Assembly: GCA_019096195.1 (NCBI GenBank)
Contig: JAGTXK010000027.1
Span: 186,001 to 250,000 of the forward strand
From: Boletus sp. NGJ
Taxonomy: Eukaryota; Basidiomycota; Agaricomycetes; Boletales; Boletaceae
Length of the DNA stretch: 64,000 nucleotides
Direction: 5' to 3'
The position numbers were made by a program, and so were the translations under genes. The notes under the pieces are model-generated. The model was not told the DNA's origin. It saw nothing but the letters and a program-made list of their open reading frames with translations, and did no database searches. Below are positions 10,274 to 21,709 of this stretch, in pieces. Every line of letters starts with the position of its first letter. The stretch's first letter is position 1.

Positions 10274-13200
10274 ATGTCCAAAGCATTCAGCTCACTGATA
10301 CCCACAAGGTTCCCAACGGCTGAAACCGCACGCACGCCTGTCAGTCCGGGTGATGAATCGAAGCAACAAGTATTAAAGGTACGGGAATAAGCACCTCGTC
10401 AATAAGGATACCGTCTCAACATCACCCCCTTACATCACTAGGAAACACCAGAAAGTAACGATCGGTCAGCACCTGACCTCGCTAACGGCTCTGGATCCAA
10501 GCATGCTTCCGAAATACTAGTGCATAACGGGTCTTCGGGACATGCATCTCTGGCCAGCGTCCAAGAGGCACATGTCGTTCAGGCTGCCCAGGTAATGAGA
10601 CACTCGCTTCCGTGAGGCGTCACCTCACTCAAAACGTTTTCCAACAGAAATCCGAATTATCCGCCGAATCAGAAACCGTTTATTCGGGCGTCCAACAGAC
10701 AGCGCAGACCGTTACTCGCAGCGTTACCACCACCATCCAGGCCGAAGTTGAGGAACAGAAAAGCACAGATGTGCAGAAAGTGGAACAGTCCTCCACCGCG
10801 AGCGAGGAAACTGTACAAGCTCGGTCAGATGTATCCACCTTCTCCTCTCGAACCTCTGCCTCGAAGGGCGTCGAAATTCTACGCGTGATGGTGCCATCGA
10901 AACACACGCACAGCTCCGTACGAGAAGAGTTCCTTCAATTAGAGCGGTTACATCGCGAAGAGAAGGATCGTCTAGTTGCCATTATGACGGCTGAATTCGA
11001 GGAGCACAAGCTGTTATGTGAAGAGCAGTCCGAGATATACGAATCGGAAACCGAGAGGCTTTTGCGAGAGATTTCCGCCTTTGCTTCTCGAATCAAGCTG
11101 CTCGAGGATCAGCTCAGTTCCACGGTCGTCTACGCCTCACACCATGACAAAGTCCATTCGAATACCACCGCCATCACCACCACCCTGACCTCGATCACCA
11201 CCACCATGACCACTATCACCACCCGAATCGAGCAGTGGAAGCACACGGTTACGATGACCCGGGGACAGATTACGATCTCGGTCAAAGAACTGGAGCAGCT
11301 CTCGCTGGACATATCCAATACGTTTTCTCGGATGACGGAACTTCAGAAGCACTATGCTGAGCTGTCGAAAGACTTTGGCTCTGTCCGCCACCAACTGCAA
11401 GTGACGTTGTCGCTTCGCGATGTGAAAGACCACACTATCGCATCTCTCACCGCCCAAGTTACTCAGTGGAAGAACGCGGATGCTGACAAGGCGAAGAAGA
11501 TCACCGCTGCTCGGCGAGACAATGAGAAACTTCGGCGCGACTTTTCCGCCGCTTCGTCTCGAACAACTGAACTACAAAAACGTTACGACGTGCAGTCAAG
11601 CGAGCTCGCTTCTGTGCGCAAGGACCTCCAAAGCAAGGTGTCGTTGCTCGAAGAGAGGGACCGTAAGATCGCTTCCTTCACCGCAGAGGTCGCTCAGTGG
11701 AAGCAGTCGGACGCCAGCAAGGCAAAACAGATCATCACTGCTCGTCAGGACTCCGAGAAGTTGCAGAAGGACCTGTCCGCCTCCACCTCCCAGAAGACAG
11801 AGCTCCAGAAGCGGTACGACGCGCAGACAAAGGAGATCGAATCTCTTCGCAACGAGCTCCAATCGCATAAGACCCTATTTGAGGAGAAAGAGCGTTCGAT
11901 CACCACTCTCACTGCGGAAGTCAAACAATGGAAGCGCTCGGATGCTACGAAGGCGGAGCAATTCGCGGCCGAACACCGAGACAAGGAGAAGCTCCAGCAG
12001 GACCTCACATCGTTCTCCTCCCGACTCACCGACCTGCAGAAGCGTTACGACGCAGTATCGACAGACATTGTCTCCGTTCGCAGCGAGCTCCAAACGAAGG
12101 TGTCGCTGCTTGAAGAAAAGGAGCACACCATCGCCTCGCTCAAGACGGAAGTCACGCAGACGAAGCGCGAAGACAAGGTGAAAGCAGAACAGATTAGCGT
12201 CGCGCGCAAGGATGTCGAGAAGCTTCGTATCGAACTCTCGTCTGCATCGTCCCGAATCGCGGACGTGCAGAAGCGTTACGAGGCGCAGTCGAAGGAGCTC
12301 CACTCTGTACGTGACGAGCTGCATCAAATCGAGCTCTTGTATCCCGCCGGGAGCGGAGGGAAAGATAAGGGGCCAGCCAAACCATCGGAACATGCGGTTT
12401 CTCAGCACATCGCTCGCGCGTTGGAGAAGAAGAACAAGGAGATGGAGGCACTTCGTCGAGACCTCGCTATGTCGACGACTCGGAACACGGAGCTTCAGAA
12501 GTCATATGAGACACTGTCGAAGGATATCAGCGTCGTGCGTGACGAACTGAAAGTGAAGACTTCGGAGAGCGAGGGCGCGATCACGTCCCTGACTGCACAA
12601 GTGGAGCAGTGGAAGCGTGCGGATACCATGAAGGCAGAGCGGATCGCGACCACCCTCGAACAGGTCGAGAAGCTCCAGATAGATCTCTCTACTTCCACCT
12701 CGCAACTCGCCGAGTTCCAGGTCCGTTACGAGACACAGTCACGCGAGTTCATCGCTGTGCGAAAGGAGCTGCAAACTAGCACGTCGTCCAGCGCGACCAA
12801 GGATCGCACCATTGCCTCTCTCACCGCTGAGGTCCATCATTTAAAGAATGTGGGTACCCAAAATGCCAGCAAGATCGCGCTACTCTCAAGCAGATCGAAA
12901 AGCTGCACCGAGATGCGTCCGCTTCCGCGTCCGAACTCGCGGAGCTTCGTGGTCATTATGAGGCGCAGTCACGCGAGCTCACCACTGTGCGCGACGAGCT
13001 CCACACCAAGATGTCGCTCTACGAAACCAAAGATCACACGATCGTCTCCCTTACCTCAGAAGTAGACCAGTGGAAGCGTGCGGATGCTACCAAGGCAGAG
13101 CAGATCGTGACTACCGTCAAGCTCGTCGAGAAGCTTCAGCGAGACTTGTCCGTTTCCACTTCCCAGCTCGCTGAGCTCCAGGGTCATTATGAGGCGCAGT

Positions 13201-15422
13201 CGCACGAGCTTGTTTCTGTGCGCAACGAGCTGCAGAGTAGGACGTCGTCGTTCGAAGAGAAGGAACGCATCGTTGTTGCTCTTACTGTGCAAGCCGAGGA
13301 ATGGAAGCGTACGGACGCTCTGAAGGAAGAACGTATCGTCACTATTCGCAAGCAGGCCGAAGAGTTCCAGCGTAACTTGACCACCTCGTCCTCTCAGATC
13401 GTCGAGCTCCAGCATCGTTGCGACGTACAGTTGAGGGAGCTCACCACTGTTAAAGAGCAAGTGTCGACCAAAGAGAGTACCGTCTCTACCCTCACCTCTC
13501 AAGTCGAGGAATGGAAGCATTCAACGTCCACGAAAGAGGAGGCGCTTACGACCGCTCGCAAGGATATCGAGCGGCTCCGTCACGACCTCACCACTGCATC
13601 CTCCAAAATCGGTGAGTGCCAGTAGTGTTATGAAACGAGGTTTACCGGTGTTTAATTTGCCCGATAGAAACCTGGCAGCGCTCAGACATCACTAAAGCAG
13701 AAGAGCTCAGCGTCGTACGCAAGGAGCTCGAACGGGTCCGTCGTGATATATCCGCCGCACCATCTCAAAGCGAGTACCAGCGGCGGTACGAGGCGCTATC
13801 AATGGAGCTCACTTCCCGGACCGAGCAGTGGAAGCGCTCAGACGTCGCTAAATCAGAGGAGCTCACCATCACGCGCAAGAAGGTCGAGCAGCTCCAAGTC
13901 GAACTGTCCACCTCATCCTCTCGCATCACCGAGTTCCAGAAGCGTTACGAGGCCCAGACGAAGGAGCTCACCTCCATCCGCGAGCAATTCACATCGATAT
14001 CGGTTAGCGGAGAGAAAGATAGCCTTGTCCTCGAGCAGATCGAGCAGTGGAAACGGTCGGACGCTACTAAGACGGAGGAACTGGCGCGCGCACGCAGGGA
14101 TCTCGAACAGCTGCAACTCAGACTGACCACGTCATCTTCTCAAATCGTGGCGCTTGAGAAGCATTATACCGAGCAACTCGAAGCTATCAGGACGTCTTCC
14201 AGCATGTCGGAGGAGTCGAGGAAAGTGTACGAAAAGATTACGACGGAAGTCAAGGATTATGCTTCCGTCATCAAGCTCACCAGTACCGTCGATGAATGGC
14301 TGCGGGCGGACGCCCAGAGAGCGGAGGAATTGGCGCTCGAACTCGAGAAGAGGAACAAGGAGAACGGGGAGCTCCGACGCCACCTCATCACTCTGAAAGA
14401 GATCTACGTTCGAGCACCCGCGCTGAAGCAGATCTTCCAGTCTGAAACCGTCGAGGTCAAGCAACGTCATGAGGAGCAGTCGGTGGCGGTCAAGTCCACC
14501 CGTACAGAGAGTGAGTCGCAAGTGCAGGTCGTGCAGGGCTTCGTCGCCACGGGAGATACATTTACGGACACGATGATCGCTGAGACACTGCAGAAGCTGA
14601 ACGCGGAGATTCATCAGACCACAACGATCATGGCGGAGAGTATCCTCAAGGACTTCAAGCCTCGGGCTGCAAAACTGACAAAGGAGCAAATCTCTGCGGC
14701 ACAAAAGATTTCAGAGTCGATCGGTCAAGCGTTGGCGGGCTGCTTGGGACGGAACGAGCGCAATCACGTGGCTCTGTATCTCCCAATCGCACTCCGAGCC
14801 TACCTGACGGGCTACCTACGCTGGGTCATTTCCTCGTGGACCGTCGAGAAGGGCTCCAATGAGCTTATCAAGAAGACGTACGAACAATTGCAGCAATCAG
14901 GTAAGAAATCGAGCTTCGAATACGATCCATTGTCCGCTGACGGTTGCAATAGAGGCGCAAGCGATATCGGGACGTTGGCGATCCCTCACGCGCACCTACA
15001 TCTCTCCCGCCTCCATGAGCGACCCGAAAACGCTCATCTCGGTTGTTGTGGAAGGGTTTTCTGACATTGTCGTTGCGGCAGGTTGTGCCCCTTCTTCTTC
15101 GGCTGCGATGTCCAAGGTTTCGTCCCAGTTCGGGGGCAAGGTGTCATCGATCATTTCGATCGCTGGGCAGTTCAGCAAGATGATTGGGGGAATGGTGTCG
15201 GCCGATTTCGACGTGTTGGCTGTTGGCCCGATGGAGACGTTTGAGGAACGCACGATGGAGAAGGACGGGGGTGATGGCAAGGCAGGTGCAACGGCATCGG
15301 GCCACAAAGTGTTGTGCGCGACCAATTTGGGGATGACGAAGCGGGTGCAGCTGGCGTCTGGGAAGAGCGACACGCTGACTGTGATCAAGGCAAAGGTTGT
15401 GCTCTTGGAGGACCATGTCTAG
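10274..15422 (+). CDS. Giant coiled-coil protein, mirror copy with a one-base frameshift
   Basis: Exons are 10274-10378, 10442-10591, 10648-13611, 13668-14900 and 14953-15422. Splice sites, phases and the lengths of exons 2, 4 and 5 match the intact copy. Within exon 3, near 12876-12882, one base is missing relative to the other copy (GCGCT where the partner has ACGACT). Translation therefore leaves the repeat frame and stops at 13063-13065 (about 890 residues). The original frame resumes downstream and stays open through exon 5, including the C-terminal module ending VVLLEDHV. No intron that would repair the frame is visible. It is either a young pseudogene, a truncated active allele, or a base-calling error. 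Confidence 0.75.
11158..11226 (+). repeat. Thr-rich heptad mini-repeat, second copy
   Basis: Counterpart of 7150-7215; it encodes TTITTTLTSITTTMTTITT-like heptads ahead of the coiled coil. Confidence 0.6.
11425..13611 (+). repeat. Tandem 77-residue coding repeats, second copy
   Basis: Same repeat as 4755-6957. The unit at about 12830-12880 is strongly altered (EVHHLKNVG instead of DVDQWKRVD) and carries the frameshift. Confidence 0.75.
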
Positions 15423-16679
15423 GCTTAGCGATGGAGTTTTTTGTTTGTTGCTTCGCGTCCATCGTCGTTTGTACCTATTACCATGCCAGGGAGTACTAGT
15501 TCTCTAATCAAATCGTCATGTTGGGAGTCTCTCATCTGAAATGTAGCGAATGCCTGTGAGCCTCGAATTTGTTTTCGGAGGGTTTCCAAGCAAAACATTG
15601 ACTCCATGTCGAGGCATAACACCGGTCATTGTAGTGGCAGGACCGATTACTTTCGGAACGCGGTTGGGAGAAACAAATGTCGATTATCACGCGTGATAGC
15701 TTGAGCCTACTACCCATGAATGGGCTGGCCACTTGTTCGACTTTGTCAGTGGTTGCACCGTTGGACGACGGACTCGGAGAGGACAGCTTTGCTTTGTGGA
15801 AAAAGAATCTCCAGAGCTGGCGATGGTTTGTTCCAACGTTTGTATGGAGACGCTGTCAAGTTGATTCCCGCCCCCTCGTGTACTGTAGGTCGCATACATA
15901 CAGTACTGTACTAGTTCTCAGACGGATACCCAGGACCCGCGGATGTCGAGACATATCCAGCTCATGACTATGCGGACCTTCATGGCGTTCCACCTTGAAT
16001 GAGGTTGTTCAACGATTGTCACTAACCAGTGGCGCGGTTTGTACCACGATACTTCAGCCATTTTCCATCCGCGTCGTAGGCCATATCGTTTTGCCGAGTG
16101 TTCCCAAGTCCTTGGGGTGGCATTCGGTCAGGTAAGTCCAACACAACCTTCTGGTCAAGGTTGGAAGTGACGACGCCCGAATCACTGTCAAAGTCATTGG
16201 ATCGGTGCAGCTTTTTCGACGGTGAACCGATCTCGTCAGGTTGGATTCGTACCACCGCCGCTAACCATGCGGATCCATCGAGCGGCGCCATTCTCGTATG
16301 GTCCTGAACATCAAACCGGAACTGACGCGGACGATCGGTCCCCCTCCCCCCGGCTGCCTTTCTGACTCATGTTAATAGGTTTTCCTCCCTAGGTATTTCC
16401 TTCGCTCAAACGAGGGACAATGACACCAAGTAAATCTCAATGGAGTCCGATGGATCCCCTCTGCCTCCCGCTGGATCAGACTAAAACCAAAAAGACAAAC
16501 TCGATGCGCCTAAACATGCACTCGAAACGACCTTCCTCGGATCATTCACCGCGTCTTGTTGCAGGCCAGTCTCATTTGAGTATTCTGCGGCACAATGAGC
16601 CATATCGTCGAGGTTTAAAAAGGGTCTCGTGCTCACCATCATATCACCCAGCAATCCTCGCCCCTTCACTTGCACCACC
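15423..16679. other. Intergenic region with one possible minus-strand coding fragment
   Basis: On the minus strand, 16291-16022 reads 89 codons (MAPLDGSAWLAAVV.., ending TNRATG) with protein-like composition but no recognisable family or supporting exon. The rest shows no gene. A TATA-like TTTAAAAA lies at about 16614-16621, some 60 bp before the next start codon. Confidence 0.35.
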
Positions 16680-17555
16680 ATGTTCTTCCGTCTCTCATTC
16701 GTGACACTCATCTTTGCCCTGTCCGCCTTCGGGACGCCGATCAAGCGTGACGTGACTCAAGTTGAGAGCGATGTCAAAGCCCTGGACACGCAAACCAACA
16801 TGCTCAACGAAGCCATCAATTCTTTGCCCGACAGCAACGCCACGCTCGCGCAAGCCCAGGTAAGCGTCTTCAAGCACCCGTCTGCCCTTCCCCTAACTAC
16901 GTATTGTAACCCGCACATCACGACAGGCCATCCACGATCAAGCCATGGAGCTTGGGACTGCCATCCAGGGCGCGACGACCAACCTCATGGTCAGTCTTTA
17001 TTGTTTATCGACGATCCCGCGTGCCGCTGATGTTTCTCGCTGACGCCGGATGCCACACGTGCCGCACCTTTCTTTCCTCTTTCCCTCTTTTTCTTCTCCA
17101 TGGCTCGCGTCACAGGCCACCTCCCCGTTCGACAATTCGCAAGCCGCCACCATGCTAGGAGAAACACAGCAGCTTACGGACGACATCGTGAACGGCCTCA
17201 AAGACCTCGACGATAAGAAAAACACTATCGACGCCTTGGGGTTGAATGGCATCGTCGCTGAGGATCTAGTGTCACTCGACACCGACACCAAGGCGTTTGG
17301 CGACCAGTATATGACCAAGATTCCGGTACGTCCATGTCGGTTCTTGTAGATAAAGCGTCGACGTGGGCGTTTTCGTAGTTTTTGTGATTCCACGCATTAT
17401 ACTTCATGAGCGTTGCACATGCTGTTATTGTTTTTGTTTCTTGCCGCTGACCTTGTTGTGGTGATATACAGACATCCAAGGCGAAAACTGTTCAGGAACA
17501 GATGGATACTATTGCGGCCGCGTTCCAGACATCGGAGCAAACATTCGATTCCTAA
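16680..17555 (+). CDS. HsbA-like hydrophobic surface-binding protein, secreted (178 aa)
   Basis: Exons are 16680-16859, 16927-16989, 17116-17325 and 17472-17555, all GT-AG, phase 0. The protein begins with a clear signal peptide (MFFRLSFVTLIFALSAFG, likely cleaved before or after the KR at residues 22-23). An all-helical domain follows, with the family's pattern of two helical hairpins: an N-terminal V..D(V/I) helix, AIHDQAMELGTAIQ, then VNGLKDLDDKKNTIDAL. The length fits the HsbA / cell wall galactomannoprotein family (about 170-190 aa). HsbA proteins coat hydrophobic surfaces and recruit lytic enzymes such as cutinase in Aspergillus; that role here is by homology. No cysteine-rich hydrophobin pattern is present. 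The sequence 16614-16621 may be its TATA element. Confidence 0.85.
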
Positions 17556-18482
17556 GTTGGGTTATCAGCTGGGGGGAGGGGGGATCGCCCTCGGTCCTCC
17601 TTGCGGGAGATGCGAGTCGTAGTCATCGCGTGCTACAGGACTCTTCTGTCGTGTGTCACAGTGTCGGTGTCGGTGTCGGTATCGTCGTTTCTGCAATGTA
17701 CGTTGTGGCTTTGTGAAATTACAAATGCTTTTTCTTGGGACCGACAGACCAGTTCATGTCGTCGCTATCGTCGATGGTACGGTCAACAACGTGCGAGTGG
17801 CTTTTGGAAACACACCAAAAAAAACGACGTGCATGAAGGCTGAGAGCCGTTCTTACACGGTGCGCACCACCGATCGCGATGAGCGAACGGCGTCGTTCCC
17901 TCGTAACTTGGCGCAAAGCTGCCACATAACGTACGAGTCGGCGTAAGTTATCACGGTACTTGAAAACAGGGTCATGTCAATTGTAAATGCAACTTGCCGT
18001 ACGGTGATTACGAAAATGAAACTCAAAGTAACTTTGGACGGGACATCGGAGAGGCACCAACTCTAACCAATATAAATTCCAGATCAAGTGCGACGATAAT
18101 GCGAACCATGCGGAAAAAGGTAAAAACAATGGTCTCTATGAACTCCGGTTCTCCGTGTGGGTTGATTGTGTCATGAGTATGAAATGCAACTCGCAAAAGA
18201 TGAAAAGAGAAAAGTTGAACAAGGACGGCATGGGGAGAATGAAAGACGGGAATGCGTAGAGGATGGGACGAGGCTACGCATGAAAGGGAATAAAAAGGGG
18301 GGAGGGAATAAAAAAGTCATAATCGATCCAAGAGAGTTGCGCATAGAATGAGTTTCGTCATGTATCCATGATGATTGTTCATTCGGGTGGCGACGCACGT
18401 CAAGAACGCAGATCCACCGTCGACCAAGTGGCCGGATCATGACGAACGTGGACACTAGGTCGGGGCGGCGTTCATAGGTCAT
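17556..18482. other. Intergenic, no gene seen
   Basis: This lies between two converging genes. It holds 3' untranslated sequence and short frames without recognisable products. 18170-18320 is purine-rich on the plus strand. Confidence 0.5.
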
Positions 18483-19857
18483 TTACCGAGTATTGCCCGT
18501 CAAGGCAACTGCAAACCATCCAAAGATAGCCATCAGGAAACGAACCATCCATGCGGAATCCGCGCCGATACCGAGGCCGGGACGAAGCTGCATCGCGAGT
18601 GCAACGTCCAATTCGGGAACGGCTGAACGGTAAGCACGACGGCGGGGGTGGATGAGTGGCTGCAGGGTGGAATTGGCATCACCACCTTCGCGCGAGGATA
18701 GACCAAGCGCGGGAGAGTCAATCGCGCGGACCGACCAAGCTGGCCGAGGGGTGCACAACTCGCGCATCAGCGGAACGCTGCGATCACCTCTCGGTTGATC
18801 GAGTGGGTAGGACTCCAAGCATGGCAAGGGCGAGTTTCTGAAATGAGACTGATGAGACACGTGTTCTTCAAGTGGGAGGTCGTGGGTGAGTGGAAGAGGT
18901 GTCATGTCAAGCGCATCCTGGTATTTTTCGTTGACATCATCCCATTCTGATTCCATGTCTGATACAGCATCGAAATAGAGGGGTCTGTCTTCCGTGTACG
19001 AGTCGTGCCTCTCAGCAGACCCTTCTTCGGCATCGAGAAGGCATTGTTGCTCGACTTCTGTCTGGTGTAGAAGACAACCGCCACCCAAAAGACGGTCCTT
19101 GGCTGTTGCACTCGTATTCTCTTGAGGAACAGAAGACTTTGGACGTCTCCAGAAGCGCGGGAGTAATTCCCATGCTCTCTTCGACGCAATCATTTGCGAT
19201 CGCAGTGATTTGATGATGTACAATATCAATGCGACACAGGCTAGGGCCAAGAATGCAGCTACGCAGGAGAACGCCAAAACTACAAGCGGTGTACTGGGGG
19301 TTTCGTCGGTCGTAGCCGCCTGCTGTTCATCAACCATGGGCTCCAAAGCAATCAGTTCATCGGCGACACGGTCAGGTCGGAGGTCGTCGAGTTTGTTGGT
19401 GTCGAATGCATCCTGCTTGTCGGTGATTCCGTCCGAGGGGGCCGCGAAAGACGGCTTGATCCCAGGCGAAATTTCGAATGAGGCTACGGCTGCGATACTT
19501 TCCGCGTCAAGTTCGGAGAGGTACTCGATCTGTTGCTTTGCTTTTTGAGACTGGAAGCGAGCGGCGTCGAGTTTGAGGTCATCTTCGCTGCACACGTCGC
19601 AAGGCATGGACGTCAGTCATCGCTGCGAACCCTGTGGAGCAAGACTGACCCTGCATGAATCCGGAACGCAGCCTGTACGGCCGTCTGGAGTGTAGACGAG
19701 GAAGGAGCACTTCGCATGCAAATAACCGTCGAGCATGTGCCCACAGCATGATCGACATGAGGACTTACAAGTCACTGAGGTCAGAGTCTGGCAGTATTGG
19801 GTGACTAGTGACGACCAGCGCGAATAAAGCGATCGAAGCCAGCAGAACAATTGTCAT
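18483..19857 (-). CDS. Single-pass (type I) membrane protein of unknown function (417 aa)
   Basis: Exons on the minus strand are 19857-19769, 19709-19650 and 19587-18483. The phases agree and give a continuous 417-residue chain. The N-terminus is a signal peptide (MTIVLLASIALFALVV). A short lumenal or extracellular part with acidic patches follows (residues 30-145), then a strong transmembrane helix at about 151-177 (VVLAFSCVAAFLALACVALI..). The cytosolic tail of about 230 residues carries several acidic and Pro-rich stretches and ends in a second hydrophobic stretch (FLMAIFGWFAVAL). I do not recognise a domain. It is divergent from the Spo7-like gene, 336 bp apart. The upstream splice choices are inferred from frame continuity and are the less certain part. 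Confidence 0.7.
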
Positions 19858-20193
19858 GGATATCTCCTGTGACCAAGCAAGCTTGAATTTTTTCCCTGTA
19901 GAAAAAATAAGAAAATTCAGAGTCGCAGACGCTGACGTGGCTGGAGTTGCTCCGGGATGCAGAACAAACTGCCTCACGACGGACACGCTGCATGTCGCGT
20001 CTCCATTTGTATGACAAGATTGGTCACGTGAGTCATAAAACAATCCCCTTGACACGGCCACGGCGGTCCGATTCCTGTCAGCAGCTCGACGCTGGTCCTA
20101 CGAGCGTTGACCAACGTCGTCTCGAGCGAGCTGGTATCGGACACCAACTATATCTTGAACAACACTTCTTGGTCCTGCGAGTCGTCCGAATGA
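19858..20193. promoter_or_regulatory. Shared divergent promoter region (membrane protein / Spo7-like)
   Basis: 336 bp separate the two start codons. An 18-nt upstream ORF (20190-20207) overlaps the Spo7-like start codon on the plus strand. Confidence 0.45.
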
Positions 20194-20207
20194 ATGGCGC
20201 GAGGTAG
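20190..20207 (+). promoter_or_regulatory. Upstream ORF overlapping the Spo7-like start codon
   Basis: The sequence ATGAATGGCGCGAGGTAG encodes MNGAR-stop. Its ATG is 4 nt before, and out of frame with, the main ATG at 20194. Confidence 0.45.
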
Positions 20208-21325
20208 TGCGTCACACTTGCGCCCTTCTTTTCACCCTCCAAATGACCCGGCGACCTACCGCGACCTGCTCTTTTTCGAAGAGAGACTCAAGACCAACGC
20301 TGCATCGCTGCAGCGTAGAAAATCGCGTTATCAATGTAAAACACCGTTCTTCTCTCCGCGTCCCTGAGCTGACCACCGGGCAGTGTTCTTGCTCCACCTC
20401 GTCCTCGTCATTGCCTTCCTCCTGTCCGAGGTCCTGCTGCAGACCTCGTTCCTAGACATACCCTATACCTACTTCCTTCGGCATACTCTCCCAGATGTGT
20501 ATGGAACCGTGAGGAGCGTAAAACCCCATCCGTACTTTCCTTCTGGACTGTTGTTCGTTGCGATCACCAGTCTGCTCCTCTTTTTTGCCAGTGGCATGTA
20601 CTCCGAGAAGATTGCTTATGCTAATCGGTATGATGCACTGCTTTTCGAACCCCCATCAGAACATTCTGATCATGAACGTTTCTCGAAGTTACGTCCCTCA
20701 CGCAAACAAAGCATTGCGGTCCCTCAACATGTATCTCAACGTCCGCAAGCCTCCGTTGCGGTCTAAATTTTCCCTGAATCCGATGGCACTCCTTTTCCCG
20801 CGGCCAGAGCCGTCACATGAATCCGCGAGCCGGTCGCTGACACGATCATCACCCTCGTCACCAACCGACCGCGGCACGTCCGTACCCATCGCCCCAATTC
20901 CCCCCGCGGCGAACCCTCGTGGTGAGCTGATATTCTCTTCTCGCGTGGACCGATCATTTCGAGAGTCATATGAACGCTACCGCGCGGCCTTTGAGCGGAA
21001 GCGACAAGAGCGAGAGCGGTCGGATACGATGCAAACATGGTTGGGTTGGTCGGGCTTTCAGATGCCATGGAATACGCGGCCTGTGGTGCACCAGTTGGCG
21101 GCGCCACAGGTGCGAACGGCTTCTTCGTCCACCAGGGGGAGGGGAGTTGGAAGTGTGTTCCCAACGCCCTCGTCGTCTAGAAGGTCTAGCCCTATGACAA
21201 GAGCCTCACGACGAGGCACCCCTGCCGTACGTTCTTCTGATCTTATTCCCCGCAAATTAATGAAACAGATATCTTTGACAGTTACAGTCGACCAGCTGAC
21301 TTGGTCGTCCCACCCACGTCATTGA
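20194..21325 (+). CDS. Spo7-like regulatory subunit of the Nem1-Spo7 phosphatase (340 aa)
   Basis: Exons are 20194-20335, 20384-20627 and 20689-21325. Removing intron 2 restores the family motif KIAYANRYVPHANKALRSLN. The protein has an N-terminal helix (DLLFFEERLKTNAASL), two transmembrane segments (about residues 49-68 and 100-118), and the conserved stretch ending near FSLNPMALLFPRPEP. A variable Ser/Arg-rich tail follows, including an RxR-rich ERKRQERERS segment. In yeast, Spo7 holds the phosphatase Nem1 at the nuclear/ER membrane, where they dephosphorylate the lipin Pah1. The start at 20194 is preceded four bases earlier by an out-of-frame ATG that opens a five-codon ORF, which may dampen translation. 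The C-terminal tail after about residue 190 is poorly conserved and its end rests on the single open frame. Confidence 0.82.
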
Positions 21326-21709
21326 CAAACGCCGCTGCTAGAGGGCATTGAAGTAGATGTGGGAATAGTATCATAAAAGTTGGCAAGGCTATACTTGTAG
21401 TTCGCCAGATCAAAACGCATCTGGCCATTTCCTGCCCTCGCGCCGGTTGGACATTAACGGCAAGCGGAGTGTGAAATTTTCAGGGCGAGAAGCAGGCCAT
21501 TAGGTTTCCGATTTTCAAAAAAGCAGAGTGTAGGATTGAACATATTGATGGGGACGACATCAAAAGTGCGGGGGGTCACTTATTGTAAGTAGACAGCTGC
21601 GCTTTCTTTGCCAGACACTATCAGAGTACTACAGTCTGGCAAGTGGTTCGATTACGTAAGAACCGTCGCTAACTAACCAGTGACATTTTCACAGGATCAG
21701 TTCTTTTAT
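21326..21709. other. Intergenic, promoter of the histidinol-phosphatase gene
   Basis: No gene is seen in these 384 bp. A splice-like TTTTCACAG at 21687-21695 might end a leader intron, but there is no coding evidence upstream. Confidence 0.4.

Larger units (their letters stand above)
9548..15422 (+). repeat. Right arm of large inverted repeat
   Basis: This is the mirror of 2945-8842. The core 11562-12821 is almost identical to the other arm, while both sides are clearly more diverged. The arm ends at the stop codon of the coiled-coil copy. Confidence 0.85.

Noticed and set aside
11480-12181. Long Arg/Ser-rich frames on both strands inside the coiled-coil genes
   Set aside because: They are alternative-frame readings of the Lys/Glu/Gln/Ser-rich repeat codons; the coiled-coil frame is supported by exon structure in two copies.
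2945-15422. Interpretation of the inverted repeat as a transposon with long terminal inverted repeats
   Set aside because: The arms consist of the genes themselves, there is no transposase, and no target-site duplication is seen at 2945/15422.
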